A stretch of DNA of 64,000 bases from Colwellia sp. BRX10-3 (GTDB taxonomy: Bacteria > Pseudomonadota > Gammaproteobacteria > Enterobacterales > Alteromonadaceae): NCBI RefSeq assembly GCF_014077505.1, contig NZ_JACGWA010000001.1:1054001-1118000 (forward strand), in the 5' to 3' direction. Every line of letters starts with the position of its first letter. The stretch's first letter is position 1. The position numbers were made by a program, and so were the translations under genes. Positions 37,823-50,083 of this stretch are shown piece by piece. The notes under the pieces were generated by a model, which was not told where the DNA came from, made no database searches, and worked only from the letters and a program-made list of their open reading frames with translations.

Positions 37823-38917
37823 CTATTTCTGAATCGGACGAGGTTTTACTAATTGCTCCATCAGATCATTATCCCATTCACCTTGCACTTTAAAGTGAGC
37901 AGTAGCGCCTTTTAATACCGCTTCAATTAAATTATGGTTCACATAGGCATAGGTGCCTGGCTGCTTGAATGTATAGAGTGCTGCTCCAGCGCTGCCGCCT
38001 GCAATAAACCAAGTTTCTAAATCTAGTTGTGGTGGATTATTAAATGATCCTCTCTCCCATACATAATCGCCATGGCCGCCAATTAAATGAGGTCTAGTAT
38101 CATAATTAGCTTGAGAGTGAACGATAAGCACGGTCTCGCCTACGTTTGCCTTCATCGCATTTTCACCTGTCAGTGCGCCAACCTTACCGTTGAAGACAAT
38201 GTGTGTTGGGATTAAGCCTTTCATCACTTCTAATTCATCTGCCATGCCAGCCGCTGGTGAAGAATATTTTTTGTATTGACCGTTTTCATCTTGTGGGATG
38301 TAGAAGTCTTGTTCTCCAACATAATATGAACGGTCATAAGTTAATTTTTTGCCTTTACCGTCAGATAAGCCTTCTTTTGGTAATACCATAATGGCACCAT
38401 TCATGCCGTGCACCACATGCCAAGGGATCATAATGCCACCAGGAGCACAGTGATACACAAAGACACCAGGTTTTGTCGCTTTAAACCTAAGTACAACTTC
38501 TTCACCTGGGGCTACGTCCGTTAATGCTCCGCCACCTAACGCACCAGTTGCCGCATGAAAGTCAATATTGTGTGGCATAGAACTACTTGTTGCATTAACT
38601 AGGGTAAGCTCTATGTAGTCGTCTTGGTGGGCTACAATCATGGGACCTGGCATACTGCCATTATAGGTAAATGCCCAGATCTCAGTCCCTTGGTCATCGA
38701 TAACCATTTTCTTTTCTTCCACGACCATACGAACTTGAACAACTTTCTGTCCTTTTGACACTTGATCATGCTCTGGTAACATCGGTGGGTTAACTAATTT
38801 TTGCGTCACTCGAGGTAATTTACTGATATCTGTTTGTGCTTTTGCTTGCGTAGAAATTGAAAGACCAATCAAACAGCCAACAATCAATAGCGATGTACTT
38901 ATATTTTTAATATTCAT
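37823..38917 (-). CDS. nirK: Copper-containing nitrite reductase NirK
   Basis: 364 residues with a signal peptide cut near TQAKA. Two cupredoxin domains. Type 1 copper ligands are His116 (MPHNIDF), Cys157 (VYHCAPG), His167 and Met172 ([10 protein letters not shown]). Type 2 ligands are His121, His156 and His328 ([10 protein letters not shown]). The catalytic pair is Asp119 and His277 (RPHLIGGHG). It reduces nitrite to NO in the periplasm. The length and ligand spacing fit the classical class I enzyme. First gene of the nirK-nirV-SCO-norQEF run, preceded by a FNR-type promoter. Confidence 0.98.
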   Translation of the reverse strand: MNIKNISTSLLIVGCLIGLSISTQAKAQTDISKLPRVTQKLVNPPMLPEHDQVSKGQKVVQVRMVVEEKKMVIDDQGTEIWAFTYNGSMPGPMIVAHQDDYIELTLVNATSSSMPHNIDFHAATGALGGGALTDVAPGEEVVLRFKATKPGVFVYHCAPGGIMIPWHVVHGMNGAIMVLPKEGLSDGKGKKLTYDRSYYVGEQDFYIPQDENGQYKKYSSPAAGMADELEVMKGLIPTHIVFNGKVGALTGENAMKANVGETVLIVHSQANYDTRPHLIGGHGDYVWERGSFNNPPQLDLETWFIAGGSAGAALYTFKQPGTYAYVNHNLIEAVLKGATAHFKVQGEWDNDLMEQLVKPRPIQK

Positions 38918-39268
38918 GTTTATTTAACCTTTTTTTCTTTAAAAGCGCCTAATGTTAGGAGGTTAATTAAAGTATCCAATAGAAAATAAATAACGCTTAC
39001 TTTCATTTGAAGTATTAATTGCCGCTACTTTTAGTCAATGATAGTTCCACTAAACATAATATACATGCAGTTAATATTAGTAATATTGATGTGTATCAAA
39101 CAACAGCATCAAAGAAGTAGTAGAGTCTATTATTAATAGTTAAACAAACCTTCTTCATTTAATGCTTTATATTTTTTTGCTATAAATGATGTAAAAAAAA
39201 CGCTTAATAAGCAGTCATTATGTGGTTGTTATACTTCTAACCCTAGCGCACGATACCTAACCAATAAT
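38918..39268. other. Divergent regulatory region of nirK and second norEF
   Basis: A 351-bp AT-rich gap without genes. Its centre holds the FNR-type box described separately at 39086-39099. The GTTAGG at 38952-38957 and other short elements were not interpretable. Confidence 0.6.
39058..39099 (-). promoter_or_regulatory. FNR-type box with class II promoter for nirK
   Basis: TTGATGTGTATCAA (39086-39099) is a perfect match to the TTGAT-N4-ATCAA FNR/DNR/NNR consensus. On the minus strand it is followed by 22 bp and then TATATT (39058-39063), the exact class II FNR spacing, giving a nirK leader of about 134 nt. The box is symmetrical and 170 bp from each divergent start, so it may also activate the second norEF pair (a weaker TAGAGT lies 21 bp to its right). 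Confidence 0.85.
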
Positions 39269-39886
39269 ATGAAAAATCAACACTTAACTAGTTCTCTTAA
39301 TATTTTTCCAAAGTCTTGGAGTGAAGAAAGCGCAGGACGAGTGCCAGGCAATATCCCAATTTGGGTGGGCATACTGTCAGAGCTCACTGAGTTTGGGATT
39401 TTTTTCGTTGCATATTTTATTGCAAAATTTTATTACCCTAATGAATTTATTTCAGGACAACAAAGTCTCAACACTGCTTTAGGGGTGACAAATACCGTCA
39501 TATTATTATTTAGTAGTTATTTTATGGCCAAGGCCATGTGCTTTATTCGTGTTGATAATAAAGCAAAATGCGAACGCTATTTGTGGCTTGCTTTAAGTTG
39601 TGGATGTTTGTATTTATTGATAAAAACATGGGAATTCCATTGGAACGACCTGCAAGGATTTACTAGTAATACCAGTGAATTTTTTACTGTTTACTACTAT
39701 ATGACATTTAATCACTTTTTACATGTTGGATGGGCATCTTGCGCGATTTTATGGGTAATATATCGATTAAGAAACGGCGCATATTGTGCTAAAGAAAATT
39801 CAGGACTAGAAGCATTAGCCGTCTATTGGCACATGATAGATTTAATGTGGATACTCATTTTTCCATTATTATACGTACTCAGATAG
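39269..39886 (+). CDS. Second NorE-like subunit III protein
   Basis: 205 residues with five transmembrane helices, similar to NorE at 34987-35574 but clearly diverged: RVPGNIPIWVGILSELTEFGIFFVAYFIAKF, SEFFTVYYYMTFNHFLHVGWASC, and AVYWHMIDLMWILIFPLLYVLR. The gene is divergent from nirK and starts the second norEF pair. Its expression under the same FNR box is likely. Substrate complex unknown; by family it supports a haem-copper-type NO reductase or oxidase. Confidence 0.9.
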   Translation: MKNQHLTSSLNIFPKSWSEESAGRVPGNIPIWVGILSELTEFGIFFVAYFIAKFYYPNEFISGQQSLNTALGVTNTVILLFSSYFMAKAMCFIRVDNKAKCERYLWLALSCGCLYLLIKTWEFHWNDLQGFTSNTSEFFTVYYYMTFNHFLHVGWASCAILWVIYRLRNGAYCAKENSGLEALAVYWHMIDLMWILIFPLLYVLR

Positions 39887-39894
39887 GACAATTA

Positions 39895-40149
39895 ATGAAA
39901 GTTTTTGGAAAACTCGAAATTTATTTAACTGCGCTGATTGCTATCACACTATTTAATACTTTTTTGGGTGAACAATTTGCATCAACCACTTTAGTCAATT
40001 GCCTAATTGCCCTTACGGTAACGTACAAAGGTTTTACTGTTATCGATCATTTTATGGAACTAAAGCAAGCAAATAAAAATTTACGATTTTTAATGCGGCT
40101 CTATTTTATTACCTTCCCGTCACTTATTATTATTAGCGCCTTTTACTAG
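39895..40149 (+). CDS. Second NorF-like membrane protein
   Basis: 84 residues from ATG 39895, preceded by TAGGA. A frame extension upstream overlaps the preceding gene and is rejected. It has three transmembrane helices and the family segment TVTYKGFTVIDHFMELKQANKNLRFLMRLYF, matching the first copy at 34704-34958. It is 8 bp after the second norE-like gene. Confidence 0.88.
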   Translation: MKVFGKLEIYLTALIAITLFNTFLGEQFASTTLVNCLIALTVTYKGFTVIDHFMELKQANKNLRFLMRLYFITFPSLIIISAFY

Positions 40150-40240
40150 CCTACGGATTATTGTTATTTCCAAAAGTGTCCCGAAAATCCAGTAGGTGTT
40201 GAACAAAAAGTGATTGAATATTTTAAAAATTAAGCACAAT

Positions 40241-40279
40241 AAAAAAGCGACTGTTACCGAAGTAAAAGTCGCTTTTTTT
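40241..40279 (-). terminator. Terminator of the atp operon
   Basis: AAAAAAGCGACT and AGTCGCTTTTTTT flank TTAC/GTAA; a long perfect stem with A- and T-runs. It lies 22 bp past the atpC stop and can also terminate the second norEF transcript from the left. Confidence 0.92.
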
Positions 40280-40301
40280 GATCACTAAAACTTAGTGTTA
40301 G

Positions 40302-40721
40302 CTAGTTTTTGCTTGAAGCCTGTATGACACGTAATTGTGCGACAGCGCGAGCTAATTCAGAAGCAGCTTCAGCATAATCGACGTCACCGCCATGATCATT
40401 TAAGTGCTTCTCTGCTCGCTCTTTTGCTTCTAGTGCTTTTTGTTCATCCAAATCAGCAACACGTATAGCAACATCGGCTAAAACGGTCACATTGTTTGGT
40501 TGTACTTCGAGCATACCGCCAGAAAGATAGATAATTTCTTCTACGCCATCTTGCTTAACGATTCTTGCCATACCAGGTTTTAGTGAGGTCAGTAAAGGAG
40601 CATGCCCTGGCATAATGCCTAGTTCACCTTCACTACCTGTTATCTGTAATGATTCAATGCTACCAGAGAATAATTCCTCTTCTGCACTTACAACATTAAG
40701 ATTTACAGTTGGTATTGCCAT
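40302..40721 (-). CDS. atpC: F1Fo ATP synthase epsilon subunit
   Basis: 139 residues. N-terminal beta sandwich ([45 protein letters not shown]) and a C-terminal two-helix domain that inhibits rotation. Last gene of the atpIBEFHAGDC operon, 57 bp after atpD. Confidence 0.97.
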   Translation of the reverse strand: MAIPTVNLNVVSAEEELFSGSIESLQITGSEGELGIMPGHAPLLTSLKPGMARIVKQDGVEEIIYLSGGMLEVQPNNVTVLADVAIRVADLDEQKALEAKERAEKHLNDHGGDVDYAEAASELARAVAQLRVIQASSKN

Positions 40722-40778
40722 TTTGACCTCCTAATTGGTGACTAATCTACTTATTCAGTAAATAGTCACCAGCCGTCA

Positions 40779-42188
<1,410 letters not shown>

Positions 42189-42221
42189 TTATTTACTAAA
42201 AAATAAACAAAGAACCTTTGC

Positions 42222-43082
42222 TTATACCGCTGCTGCACCAGCACAAATTTCACCCAATTCTTGAGTAATACTTGCTTGACGCGCTTTGTTGTATACCAAT
42301 TGTAAATCATCAATTAAGTCACCCGCGTTATCAGTTGCAGATTTCATTGCAACCATACGAGCGGCTTGTTCACATGCGAGGTTTTCAACCACACCTTGAT
42401 ATACTTGAGATTCCGTATAACGAACTAACAAATGTTCAAGTATTGCTTGAGCATCAGGTTCGTAAATGTAATCCCAGCGATGCTTAATAGCGTCATCATC
42501 TGACTTAGGCAAAGGTAAAAGTTGATCGATTGTCGGTTTTTGCGTCATGGTATTAACAAATTTGTTATATACAATGAACAATCTGTCAATCTCACCATTA
42601 TCATAGGCATCTAACATCACCTTTACACTACCAACTAAGTCAGTAAGTGAAGGGTTGTCACCTAATCCCGAAATTTGTGAAACGACTTTGGCACCCATAT
42701 TGTTGAAAAAAGACGTAGCTTTAGAACCCACTACGGCAAATTCAACTTCGGCGCCTGCTGTTTGCTGTTTACCAGCATCAGCAAGTACTTTTTTAAACAA
42801 ATTAATGTTTAAACCACCACACAAACCACGGTCTGTTGAGACTACGATATAACCTACGCGCTTAGCTTCACGTTCTTCCATATAAGGATGACGATATTCT
42901 AAATTACCGAGCGCGATGTGACCGATCACATTTCGCATATTTTCAGCGTATGGACGAGAAGCAGCCATGCTATCTTGCGCTTTGCGCATTTTGCTTGCTG
43001 CAACCATTTCCATCGCACTGGTGATCTTCTGTGTATTTTTTACACTTCCGATCTTCGATTTTATCTCTTTACCACCGGCCAT
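42222..43082 (-). CDS. atpG: F1Fo ATP synthase gamma subunit
   Basis: 286 residues. Central rotor shaft with the N-terminal coil [30 protein letters not shown], the middle [14 protein letters not shown], and the C-terminal [31 protein letters not shown]. 29 bp after atpA. Confidence 0.98.
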   Translation of the reverse strand: MAGGKEIKSKIGSVKNTQKITSAMEMVAASKMRKAQDSMAASRPYAENMRNVIGHIALGNLEYRHPYMEEREAKRVGYIVVSTDRGLCGGLNINLFKKVLADAGKQQTAGAEVEFAVVGSKATSFFNNMGAKVVSQISGLGDNPSLTDLVGSVKVMLDAYDNGEIDRLFIVYNKFVNTMTQKPTIDQLLPLPKSDDDAIKHRWDYIYEPDAQAILEHLLVRYTESQVYQGVVENLACEQAARMVAMKSATDNAGDLIDDLQLVYNKARQASITQELGEICAGAAAV

Positions 43083-43111
43083 GACTATTCTCCCCGAAAA
43101 GGTTAACTAAA

Positions 43112-44653
43112 TTACCAAGTTTGGGTAGCTTTGAAAGCTTCAATCGCTTTCGCTAAACCAGACTCGATATCTTTGTTATAGTCGCCTTTTTCATTGATAG
43201 TAGCCATCAACTCAGCGTGATCATTGTTTACGTATGAACGTAATGCATCTTCAAAATCAACAACTTTGTTGATTGCGATATCATTTAAAAAGCCTTTTTC
43301 TGCGGCAAATAAAGATACAGCTGTTTCAGCAATTGACAATGGGCTGTATTGCTTTTGCTTCATCAATTCAGTAACACGTTGACCATGCTCTAATTGAGCA
43401 CGTGTAGCGTCATCTAAATCTGAGGCAAATTGAGCAAACGCTGCTAATTCGGCATATTGTGCTAATGCTAAACGTATACCACCACCTAACTTCTTGATGA
43501 TTTTAGTTTGAGCAGCACCACCAACACGAGATACAGAAATACCGGCGTTAACAGCAGGACGAATACCTGAGTTAAATAGGCTAGATTCTAAGAAAATCTG
43601 ACCATCGGTAATTGAGATTACGTTAGTTGGTACGAATGCAGATACATCACCCGCTTGCGTTTCAATGATAGGTAATGCTGTTAAAGAACCTGTTTTTCCT
43701 TTAACTGCGCCTTTCGTGAAACGTTCAACGTATGCTTCGTTTACACGAGCAGCACGTTCAAGTAAACGACTGTGAAGATAGAAAACGTCACCTGGGTAAG
43801 CTTCACGACCTGGCGGGCGACGTAAAAGTAATGAAATTTGACGGTAAGCAACTGCTTGCTTTGACAAATCATCATATACGATTAGTGCATCTTCACCACG
43901 ATCTCGGAAGTATTCACCCATAGTACAGCCAGAATATGCTGACAAGTACTGTAGTGCGGCTGCTTCAGAAGCACCAGCAACAACAACGATAGTATTATCT
44001 AACGCGCCGTGCTCTTCTAATGAGCGAACTAAGTTAGCAACAGTAGAGGCTTTTTGGCCAATAGCTACATATACACACTTAATACCGGTGTTTTTCTGAT
44101 TGATGATTGCATCTAATGCGATTGCAGATTTACCAATTTGACGGTCACCAATGATAAGTTCACGTTGGCCACGCCCAATTGGAATCATTGCATCGATTGA
44201 TTTAATACCTGTTTGTACAGGTTCATCAACAGATTTACGATCGATTACACCCGGAGCTACCATTTCAACTGGAGAGAAACCATCGTTTTCGATAGGTCCT
44301 TTACCGTCGATTGGTTCACCAAGGGTATTGACAACGCGGCCTAATAAGCCACGTCCTACTGGTACTTCTAAAATACGACCAGTACATTTTACTTTAACGC
44401 CTTCAGCTAGATCCGCATAAGGACCCATAACTACCGCACCGACCGAATCACGGTCAAGGTTTAAAGCGATAGCAAAGCGATTGCCAGGAAGTTCAATCAT
44501 CTCACCTTGCATAACATCTGCAAGACCATGAATACGAATGATACCGTCAGTTACAGAAACGATAGTACCTTCATTACGAGCTTCACTAACTACGTCAAAC
44601 TGTTCAATACGACTCTTGATCAGTTCAGCGATTTCAGTGGAATTCAGTTGCAT
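43112..44653 (-). CDS. atpA: F1Fo ATP synthase alpha subunit
   Basis: 513 residues, the usual length. P-loop GDRQIGKSA (about 169-177), the regulatory nucleotide site, and the signature [17 protein letters not shown] with the conserved Arg. Forms the alpha3beta3 head with AtpD. 13 bp after atpH. Confidence 0.99.
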   Translation of the reverse strand: MQLNSTEIAELIKSRIEQFDVVSEARNEGTIVSVTDGIIRIHGLADVMQGEMIELPGNRFAIALNLDRDSVGAVVMGPYADLAEGVKVKCTGRILEVPVGRGLLGRVVNTLGEPIDGKGPIENDGFSPVEMVAPGVIDRKSVDEPVQTGIKSIDAMIPIGRGQRELIIGDRQIGKSAIALDAIINQKNTGIKCVYVAIGQKASTVANLVRSLEEHGALDNTIVVVAGASEAAALQYLSAYSGCTMGEYFRDRGEDALIVYDDLSKQAVAYRQISLLLRRPPGREAYPGDVFYLHSRLLERAARVNEAYVERFTKGAVKGKTGSLTALPIIETQAGDVSAFVPTNVISITDGQIFLESSLFNSGIRPAVNAGISVSRVGGAAQTKIIKKLGGGIRLALAQYAELAAFAQFASDLDDATRAQLEHGQRVTELMKQKQYSPLSIAETAVSLFAAEKGFLNDIAINKVVDFEDALRSYVNNDHAELMATINEKGDYNKDIESGLAKAIEAFKATQTW

Positions 44654-44666
44654 ACTCTGTTCCCCG

Positions 44667-45200
44667 TTAGGATTGCATTGTTGTTGCTAAGCGGCTCAAT
44701 TTACCTCGTACTGAACCATCTATTACCATGTCACCAGCTTTTATTACTAAGCCAGAGACTACGTTTGCATCAATATTACAATTAAGTTTTACTTTTCGAG
44801 CCAAACGCTTTTCAAGCGCAGCGCATAATGTAGTTTCTTGTTCTGCCGTTAATTCAACAGCAGACGTTACATCCACAGAAATTATTTTCTCATGTTCCGC
44901 TTTTAGTTCGCGAAACTGAGTAACAACTTGTGGTAGCACCAATAAACGTTGATTTTCAGCCATAACTTTAATTAAGTTTTGGCCATTACTATCAAGTTGA
45001 ACATCACAGACTTTCAAAAAAATGTCTTGTGATTGTTCTACTGACGCGCCACCAGAAAGATAATCTTTAATGGTGGTGTCGTTAGCAACTTCTGCAGCGA
45101 ATACTAGCATTTCTAACCAGTTTTCTACTGCATTTGCTTCGATAGCAAAATCAAACGCCGCTTTAGCGTAGGGACGAGCGATGGTTGTCAATTCAGACAT
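44667..45200 (-). CDS. atpH: F1Fo ATP synthase delta subunit
   Basis: 177 residues, all-helical N-terminal domain ([23 protein letters not shown]) and C-terminal signature [28 protein letters not shown]. It attaches the peripheral stalk to F1. 14 bp after atpF. Confidence 0.97.
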   Translation of the reverse strand: MSELTTIARPYAKAAFDFAIEANAVENWLEMLVFAAEVANDTTIKDYLSGGASVEQSQDIFLKVCDVQLDSNGQNLIKVMAENQRLLVLPQVVTQFRELKAEHEKIISVDVTSAVELTAEQETTLCAALEKRLARKVKLNCNIDANVVSGLVIKAGDMVIDGSVRGKLSRLATTMQS

Positions 45201-45214
45201 AAGCTCATTTCCCT

Positions 45215-45685
45215 CTAAAGTTCAGCTACAAGTTTATCTAAAATGTCGCTATGTGCAGCGGCATCAATTGAACGTTCAAGAATTTTCTCTGCACCAGCAA
45301 CTGCTAATATAGCAACTTGTTGACGTAGTTCTTCTTTCACTTGGTTACGTTCAGTATCAATTTCTGCATGACCTGAAGCTAAGATTTTAACTTTCTCAGC
45401 TTGTGCTTTAACTGCAGCTTCTTCAATTATTTGAGCTTCACGCTTTTTAGCAGCTTCGATAATACCAGCTGCTTGCGCTTTAGCGTCTTTTAATTGTGCT
45501 GTAGCTTTTCCTTGAGCAAGCTCAAGTTCTTTAGCGGCACGGTCAGAAGCAGCAAGTCCGTCAGCAATAACTGCTTGGCGAGCTTCGATGGCACCAATAA
45601 TTGGTGGCCATACATACTTCATACAAAAAATTACGAATACGATAAATGCGATTAATTCACCAACTAAGGTCATATTAAGATTCAT
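45215..45685 (-). CDS. atpF: F1Fo ATP synthase b subunit
   Basis: 156 residues. One N-terminal transmembrane helix ([23 protein letters not shown]) is followed by a long alanine- and lysine-rich coiled coil that forms the peripheral stalk dimer. 32 bp after atpE. Confidence 0.97.
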   Translation of the reverse strand: MNLNMTLVGELIAFIVFVIFCMKYVWPPIIGAIEARQAVIADGLAASDRAAKELELAQGKATAQLKDAKAQAAGIIEAAKKREAQIIEEAAVKAQAEKVKILASGHAEIDTERNQVKEELRQQVAILAVAGAEKILERSIDAAAHSDILDKLVAEL

Positions 45686-45717
45686 TTATGTATCTCCTAT
45701 TCAAATTCGCGTTTAAA

Positions 45718-45957
<240 letters not shown>

Positions 45958-46010
45958 TTATTTAAGTAAAGTTATAAAGTTAAAAAACTAAGGTTGAAAC
46001 TGTTATTCAT

Positions 46011-46039
46011 GCCCTTATTACCTTTAGAGTAACAAGGGC
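46011..46039 (-). other. Hairpin in the atpB-atpE spacer
   Basis: GCCCTTGTTAC and GTAATAAGGGC (one mismatch) form an 11-bp stem with a 7-nt loop, about 65 nt ahead of the atpE start. There is no U-tract, so it is not a terminator. It may stabilise the processed atpE messenger, whose product is needed in about ten copies per complex. Confidence 0.55.
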
Positions 46040-46117
46040 AAAAAATTTAGTATTCTAGGCATCCTGCCTTATACCCCAAGGGGCCGAATAAATTCGTTCT
46101 AATTTGTTCCCTACAAA

Positions 46118-46951
<834 letters not shown>

Positions 46952-47350
46952 TTAAAAATTTTTGTTCATAAAAAACGGTGTTAATAACGGCAAAGCCACT
47001 ACTAAAGAAAAACTGCTGAAAAAAGCTATTGGCTCTATCGCTAAAAATTTAAAGGCTAGCGCAAACAAAATGGCCGTTAATACTATTTTCAATTTTTCGC
47101 CACTATAAAAGGAATCTAAAACCTTTTCTGACGATCTTGCTCCAGCATATTTAAATGCTTTAAGAGCAAAGACAAAATTAGGGATTATACTTATCGCTCC
47201 ACCCGTTAATACGGAGTGTGCAAAAGATAATCCCCAAATAAAATATGTTGCTATACTGCAAGCTAGTACAATAATAATGGAAATAAAAATTTGTCTAAAA
47301 GCAAATTCTCTTCCTGGTTTAGCTAACTCATTGTGAATAAATAAACTCAC
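46952..47350 (-). CDS. atpI: ATP synthase protein I
   Basis: 132 residues when started at GTG 47350, which lies 6 nt after CGGAG; the start MSLFIHNELAKPGREFAFRQ then looks like normal AtpI. An ATG 26 codons upstream lacks support. Four transmembrane helices (FISIIIVLACSIATYFIWG, SVLTGGAISIIPNFVFAL, IVLTAILFALAFKFL, FFSSFSLVVALPLL). It helps c-ring assembly or Mg transport. First gene of the atp operon. Confidence 0.88.
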   Translation of the reverse strand: MSLFIHNELAKPGREFAFRQIFISIIIVLACSIATYFIWGLSFAHSVLTGGAISIIPNFVFALKAFKYAGARSSEKVLDSFYSGEKLKIVLTAILFALAFKFLAIEPIAFFSSFSLVVALPLLTPFFMNKNF

Positions 47351-47681
47351 CAGAAACTCCGTACGATATTTTTCGTAATGCCTACAGTTTTTTAAAGAAC
47401 AATATTCATCTTTAAAAAGCCGACGCAAGTATACTTAATTACAGAGTGAATGCAACAAAATAGGGCGCTCATTGGCGCTATTATCTGCAAAATTTTTCGC
47501 TAAATGAAGAAATTACGACTAATGTATAACCGAATATAAAAACTTTACTGTTCAATTATAAAAGTAGAAAGATAAACAGAAAACAAATTACTATTTTTCA
47601 GCTACTCATAAATTAATATTTAAACAGACTTTTTTTTTATTATTAAACTGCAGCTATTTAAAAACTAATACATAGACTGAG
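47351..47681. other. atp operon promoter region
   Basis: 331 bp between atpI and parB without genes. Strongly AT-rich, with runs of T near 47630. It must contain the minus-strand promoter of the atp operon, but I could not fix one. Confidence 0.45.
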
Positions 47682-48572
47682 CTAAAATGAATTGAAGCGT
47701 GAAACAATACCATCAAGTTCAGTCAAGTCACTGTATGAAATAACCAATTTACCTTTACCTTTTTTATTGTGATTTATTGCAACATGGGAGCCTAATTTTT
47801 CAGACAAATTTTGCTCTAGTGCTTTGGTATTAGGATCAACTGGTTTTTCTTCTACTTCTTTAGGTGGCTGCTGTACTTTTTTAATTAACGCTTCTGTTTC
47901 ACGAACATTTAACTCTTTAGCTACCACGATACGGGCGGTATTGGTTTGAATATCATTATCTAATGCTAATAAAGCTCGCGCATGGCCCATTTCGATATCG
48001 CCATGTTCTAATAAGGTTTTAACTTCACTGTTAAGATTATTTAAGCGTAATAAGTTAGTAACCGTGGTTCTTGACTTACCTACCGCATCAGCCACTTCTT
48101 GGTGTGTTAATTCAAACTCAATTAATAAACGCTCTAATGCAATGGCTTCTTCCATCGCATTTAAATCTTCACGCTGAATATTCTCAATCAAAGCAATAGC
48201 AACTGCCGCTTCATCAGGCACATGTTTTATTATACAAGGTACTGTATCTAGTTCAGCAATTTGCGCTGCACGCCAACGACGTTCGCCGGCTATAATTTCA
48301 TAACTGTGATCACTGACGGGACGCACAATAATAGGTTGAATTATACCTTGTGACTTAATTGAGTTAGCCAGGTCGTCTAATGCTTCTGCTGACATATCTT
48401 TACGAGGCTGATACTTACCTGGATGCAGTTGCTCTATCGGTAAATTTTGTAATTCAGCATTTTTGTTTGTCGACTCAGATTTTTCACCAGTATTATCTGC
48501 TGAATTTCCTGATGGTTTTGTTAATAAGGCATCAAGACCGCGACCTAGACCTCTACGTTTTGTTTGACTCAT
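47682..48572 (-). CDS. parB: Chromosome-partitioning protein ParB
   Basis: 296 residues. The N-terminal RRGLGRGLDALL start is typical. The ParB/Srx CTPase domain (about 42-130) has the motif IIAGERRWRAAQ. Next come a helix-turn-helix (LTHQEVADAVGKSRTTVTNLLRL, about 150-172) that binds parS and a C-terminal dimer domain. Two perfect parS sites lie in recF in this window. It follows parA by 14 bp. Confidence 0.98.
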   Translation of the reverse strand: MSQTKRRGLGRGLDALLTKPSGNSADNTGEKSESTNKNAELQNLPIEQLHPGKYQPRKDMSAEALDDLANSIKSQGIIQPIIVRPVSDHSYEIIAGERRWRAAQIAELDTVPCIIKHVPDEAAVAIALIENIQREDLNAMEEAIALERLLIEFELTHQEVADAVGKSRTTVTNLLRLNNLNSEVKTLLEHGDIEMGHARALLALDNDIQTNTARIVVAKELNVRETEALIKKVQQPPKEVEEKPVDPNTKALEQNLSEKLGSHVAINHNKKGKGKLVISYSDLTELDGIVSRFNSF

Positions 48573-48586
48573 GATATTCCTTATTA

Positions 48587-49387
48587 CTACTCAGTTGTAG
48601 CTTGCGGTGTAGGTTGTTTTTTTTGTTCTGCACGGCGTAAAATCTCACCCGCCAATGCAAGATAAGCTTTTGCACCGGTTGAAGATTTATCGTAATACAT
48701 TACCGGTGCACCAAAACTTGGTGCTTCTGCTAAACGTACATTACGTGGAATAACCGTACGATATACTTTATCACCAAAATGTCGCTTTAATTGCTCAGAA
48801 ACATCGTTGGCCAAACGATTACGGGGGTCGTACATAGTACGTAAAATACCTTCAATATGGAGTTTACCATTCACGACTGTAGTTAATTGTGAAATGGTAT
48901 CCATTAATGCCGTTAAGCCTTCTAAAGCGTAATATTCGCATTGCATCGGTACTAAAACAGAGTCTGCTGCGGTCATGGCATTTACCGTCAACATATTTAA
49001 AGAAGGCGGACAATCTATAATAATATAGTCGTAGTCTTTTCTTATTTTTGATAAAGCATTTTTTAGCCGATGTTCTCGAGAATAAACTTCCATCAATTTT
49101 ATTTCAGCAGCTGTTACATCACTGTTTGCGGCAATAAGATCATAAACACCGGCGGTATTTCTACATACCACTTCATCGAATGGACGCTCTTCAATTAATA
49201 ATTCATAACAAGTTGCTGATACTTCATATTTATCTATACCGCTACCCATAGTAGCGTTACCTTGAGGATCAAGATCGACCAATAAAACTTTACGTTTTGT
49301 CGCTGCAAGAGAAGCAGCTAGATTGACCGAGGTTGTCGTTTTACCGACACCACCTTTTTGATTTGCAACCGCGATTATTTTTCCCAC
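48587..49387 (-). CDS. parA: Chromosome-partitioning ATPase ParA (Soj)
   Basis: 266 residues. Deviant Walker A KGGVGKTTTSVNLAAS at residues 11-26, then DLDPQGNATMGSG, and IIIDCPPSLNMLTVNAM. It forms the dynamic ATP-bound layer on the nucleoid that moves ParB-parS complexes. Operon with parB and just downstream of rsmG. Confidence 0.98.
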   Translation of the reverse strand: MGKIIAVANQKGGVGKTTTSVNLAASLAATKRKVLLVDLDPQGNATMGSGIDKYEVSATCYELLIEERPFDEVVCRNTAGVYDLIAANSDVTAAEIKLMEVYSREHRLKNALSKIRKDYDYIIIDCPPSLNMLTVNAMTAADSVLVPMQCEYYALEGLTALMDTISQLTTVVNGKLHIEGILRTMYDPRNRLANDVSEQLKRHFGDKVYRTVIPRNVRLAEAPSFGAPVMYYDKSSTGAKAYLALAGEILRRAEQKKQPTPQATTE

Positions 49388-49426
49388 AGGATCCTCAATA
49401 CTTTTCTGATCAAAGTTTATTATTAT

Positions 49427-50053
49427 TTATGATTTAACTAATTCAATCAAATGGCGCTCGCCTTCTAACTGAGGAACGACAATAGCATAACTATTTGTAA
49501 CAGATATATTAATTGGTAAAGCTGATATTTCGTCACTAGGATAAATACCTTTCAGGGCCAAAAATCGACCATGTTCAACACTCACTAAATGTTCACACCA
49601 AGTTACCATGTCGACCAATGATGAAAATGCTCTACTGAGCACACCATCAAAAGGCTGTTCTGGATGATAATCTTCCACCCGTGATTTAACCGGTGTTACA
49701 TTATTGAGTTTTAATTGGAAAACAACTTGTCTTAAAAAGGTAATTCTTTTTCCTAAACTGTCTAATAATACAAAATTACGATCAGGATACAAGATAGCAA
49801 GTGGAATTCCTGGTAAACCAGGCCCGGTTCCAACATCAATAAATGATTGTCCTTTAAGTAATGGACCTACCATTAAACTATCCATGATATGTTTGACTAT
49901 CATATCTTTAGGATCGCGTATTGAGGTGAGATTGTATGCCTTATTCCATTTATTTAATAATTCAACATACTGGATAAGTAAGGATATTTGCTCTGTTGAA
50001 ACCTCAAGTGAGGTTTCTTTAATCAGAGCAACGAGCTGTTCAGATAATGTCAT
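49427..50053 (-). CDS. rsmG: 16S rRNA (guanine-N7) methyltransferase RsmG
   Basis: 208 residues. SAM-binding motif [30 protein letters not shown] (about 70-98), and the R-A-F-S motif in [15 protein letters not shown]. It methylates G527 of 16S rRNA. Also known as GidB; 30 bp after mnmG as in most gammaproteobacteria. Confidence 0.97.
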   Translation of the reverse strand: MTLSEQLVALIKETSLEVSTEQISLLIQYVELLNKWNKAYNLTSIRDPKDMIVKHIMDSLMVGPLLKGQSFIDVGTGPGLPGIPLAILYPDRNFVLLDSLGKRITFLRQVVFQLKLNNVTPVKSRVEDYHPEQPFDGVLSRAFSSLVDMVTWCEHLVSVEHGRFLALKGIYPSDEISALPINISVTNSYAIVVPQLEGERHLIELVKS

Positions 50054-50083
50054 AAGGTAAAATCTTTCATTTATGCTGGCTCT

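Noticed and set aside
39895-40149. Longer start of the second norF at 39826
   Set aside because: It would overlap the upstream gene by 61 bp and add a non-family N-terminus; ATG 39895 with TAGGA is better.
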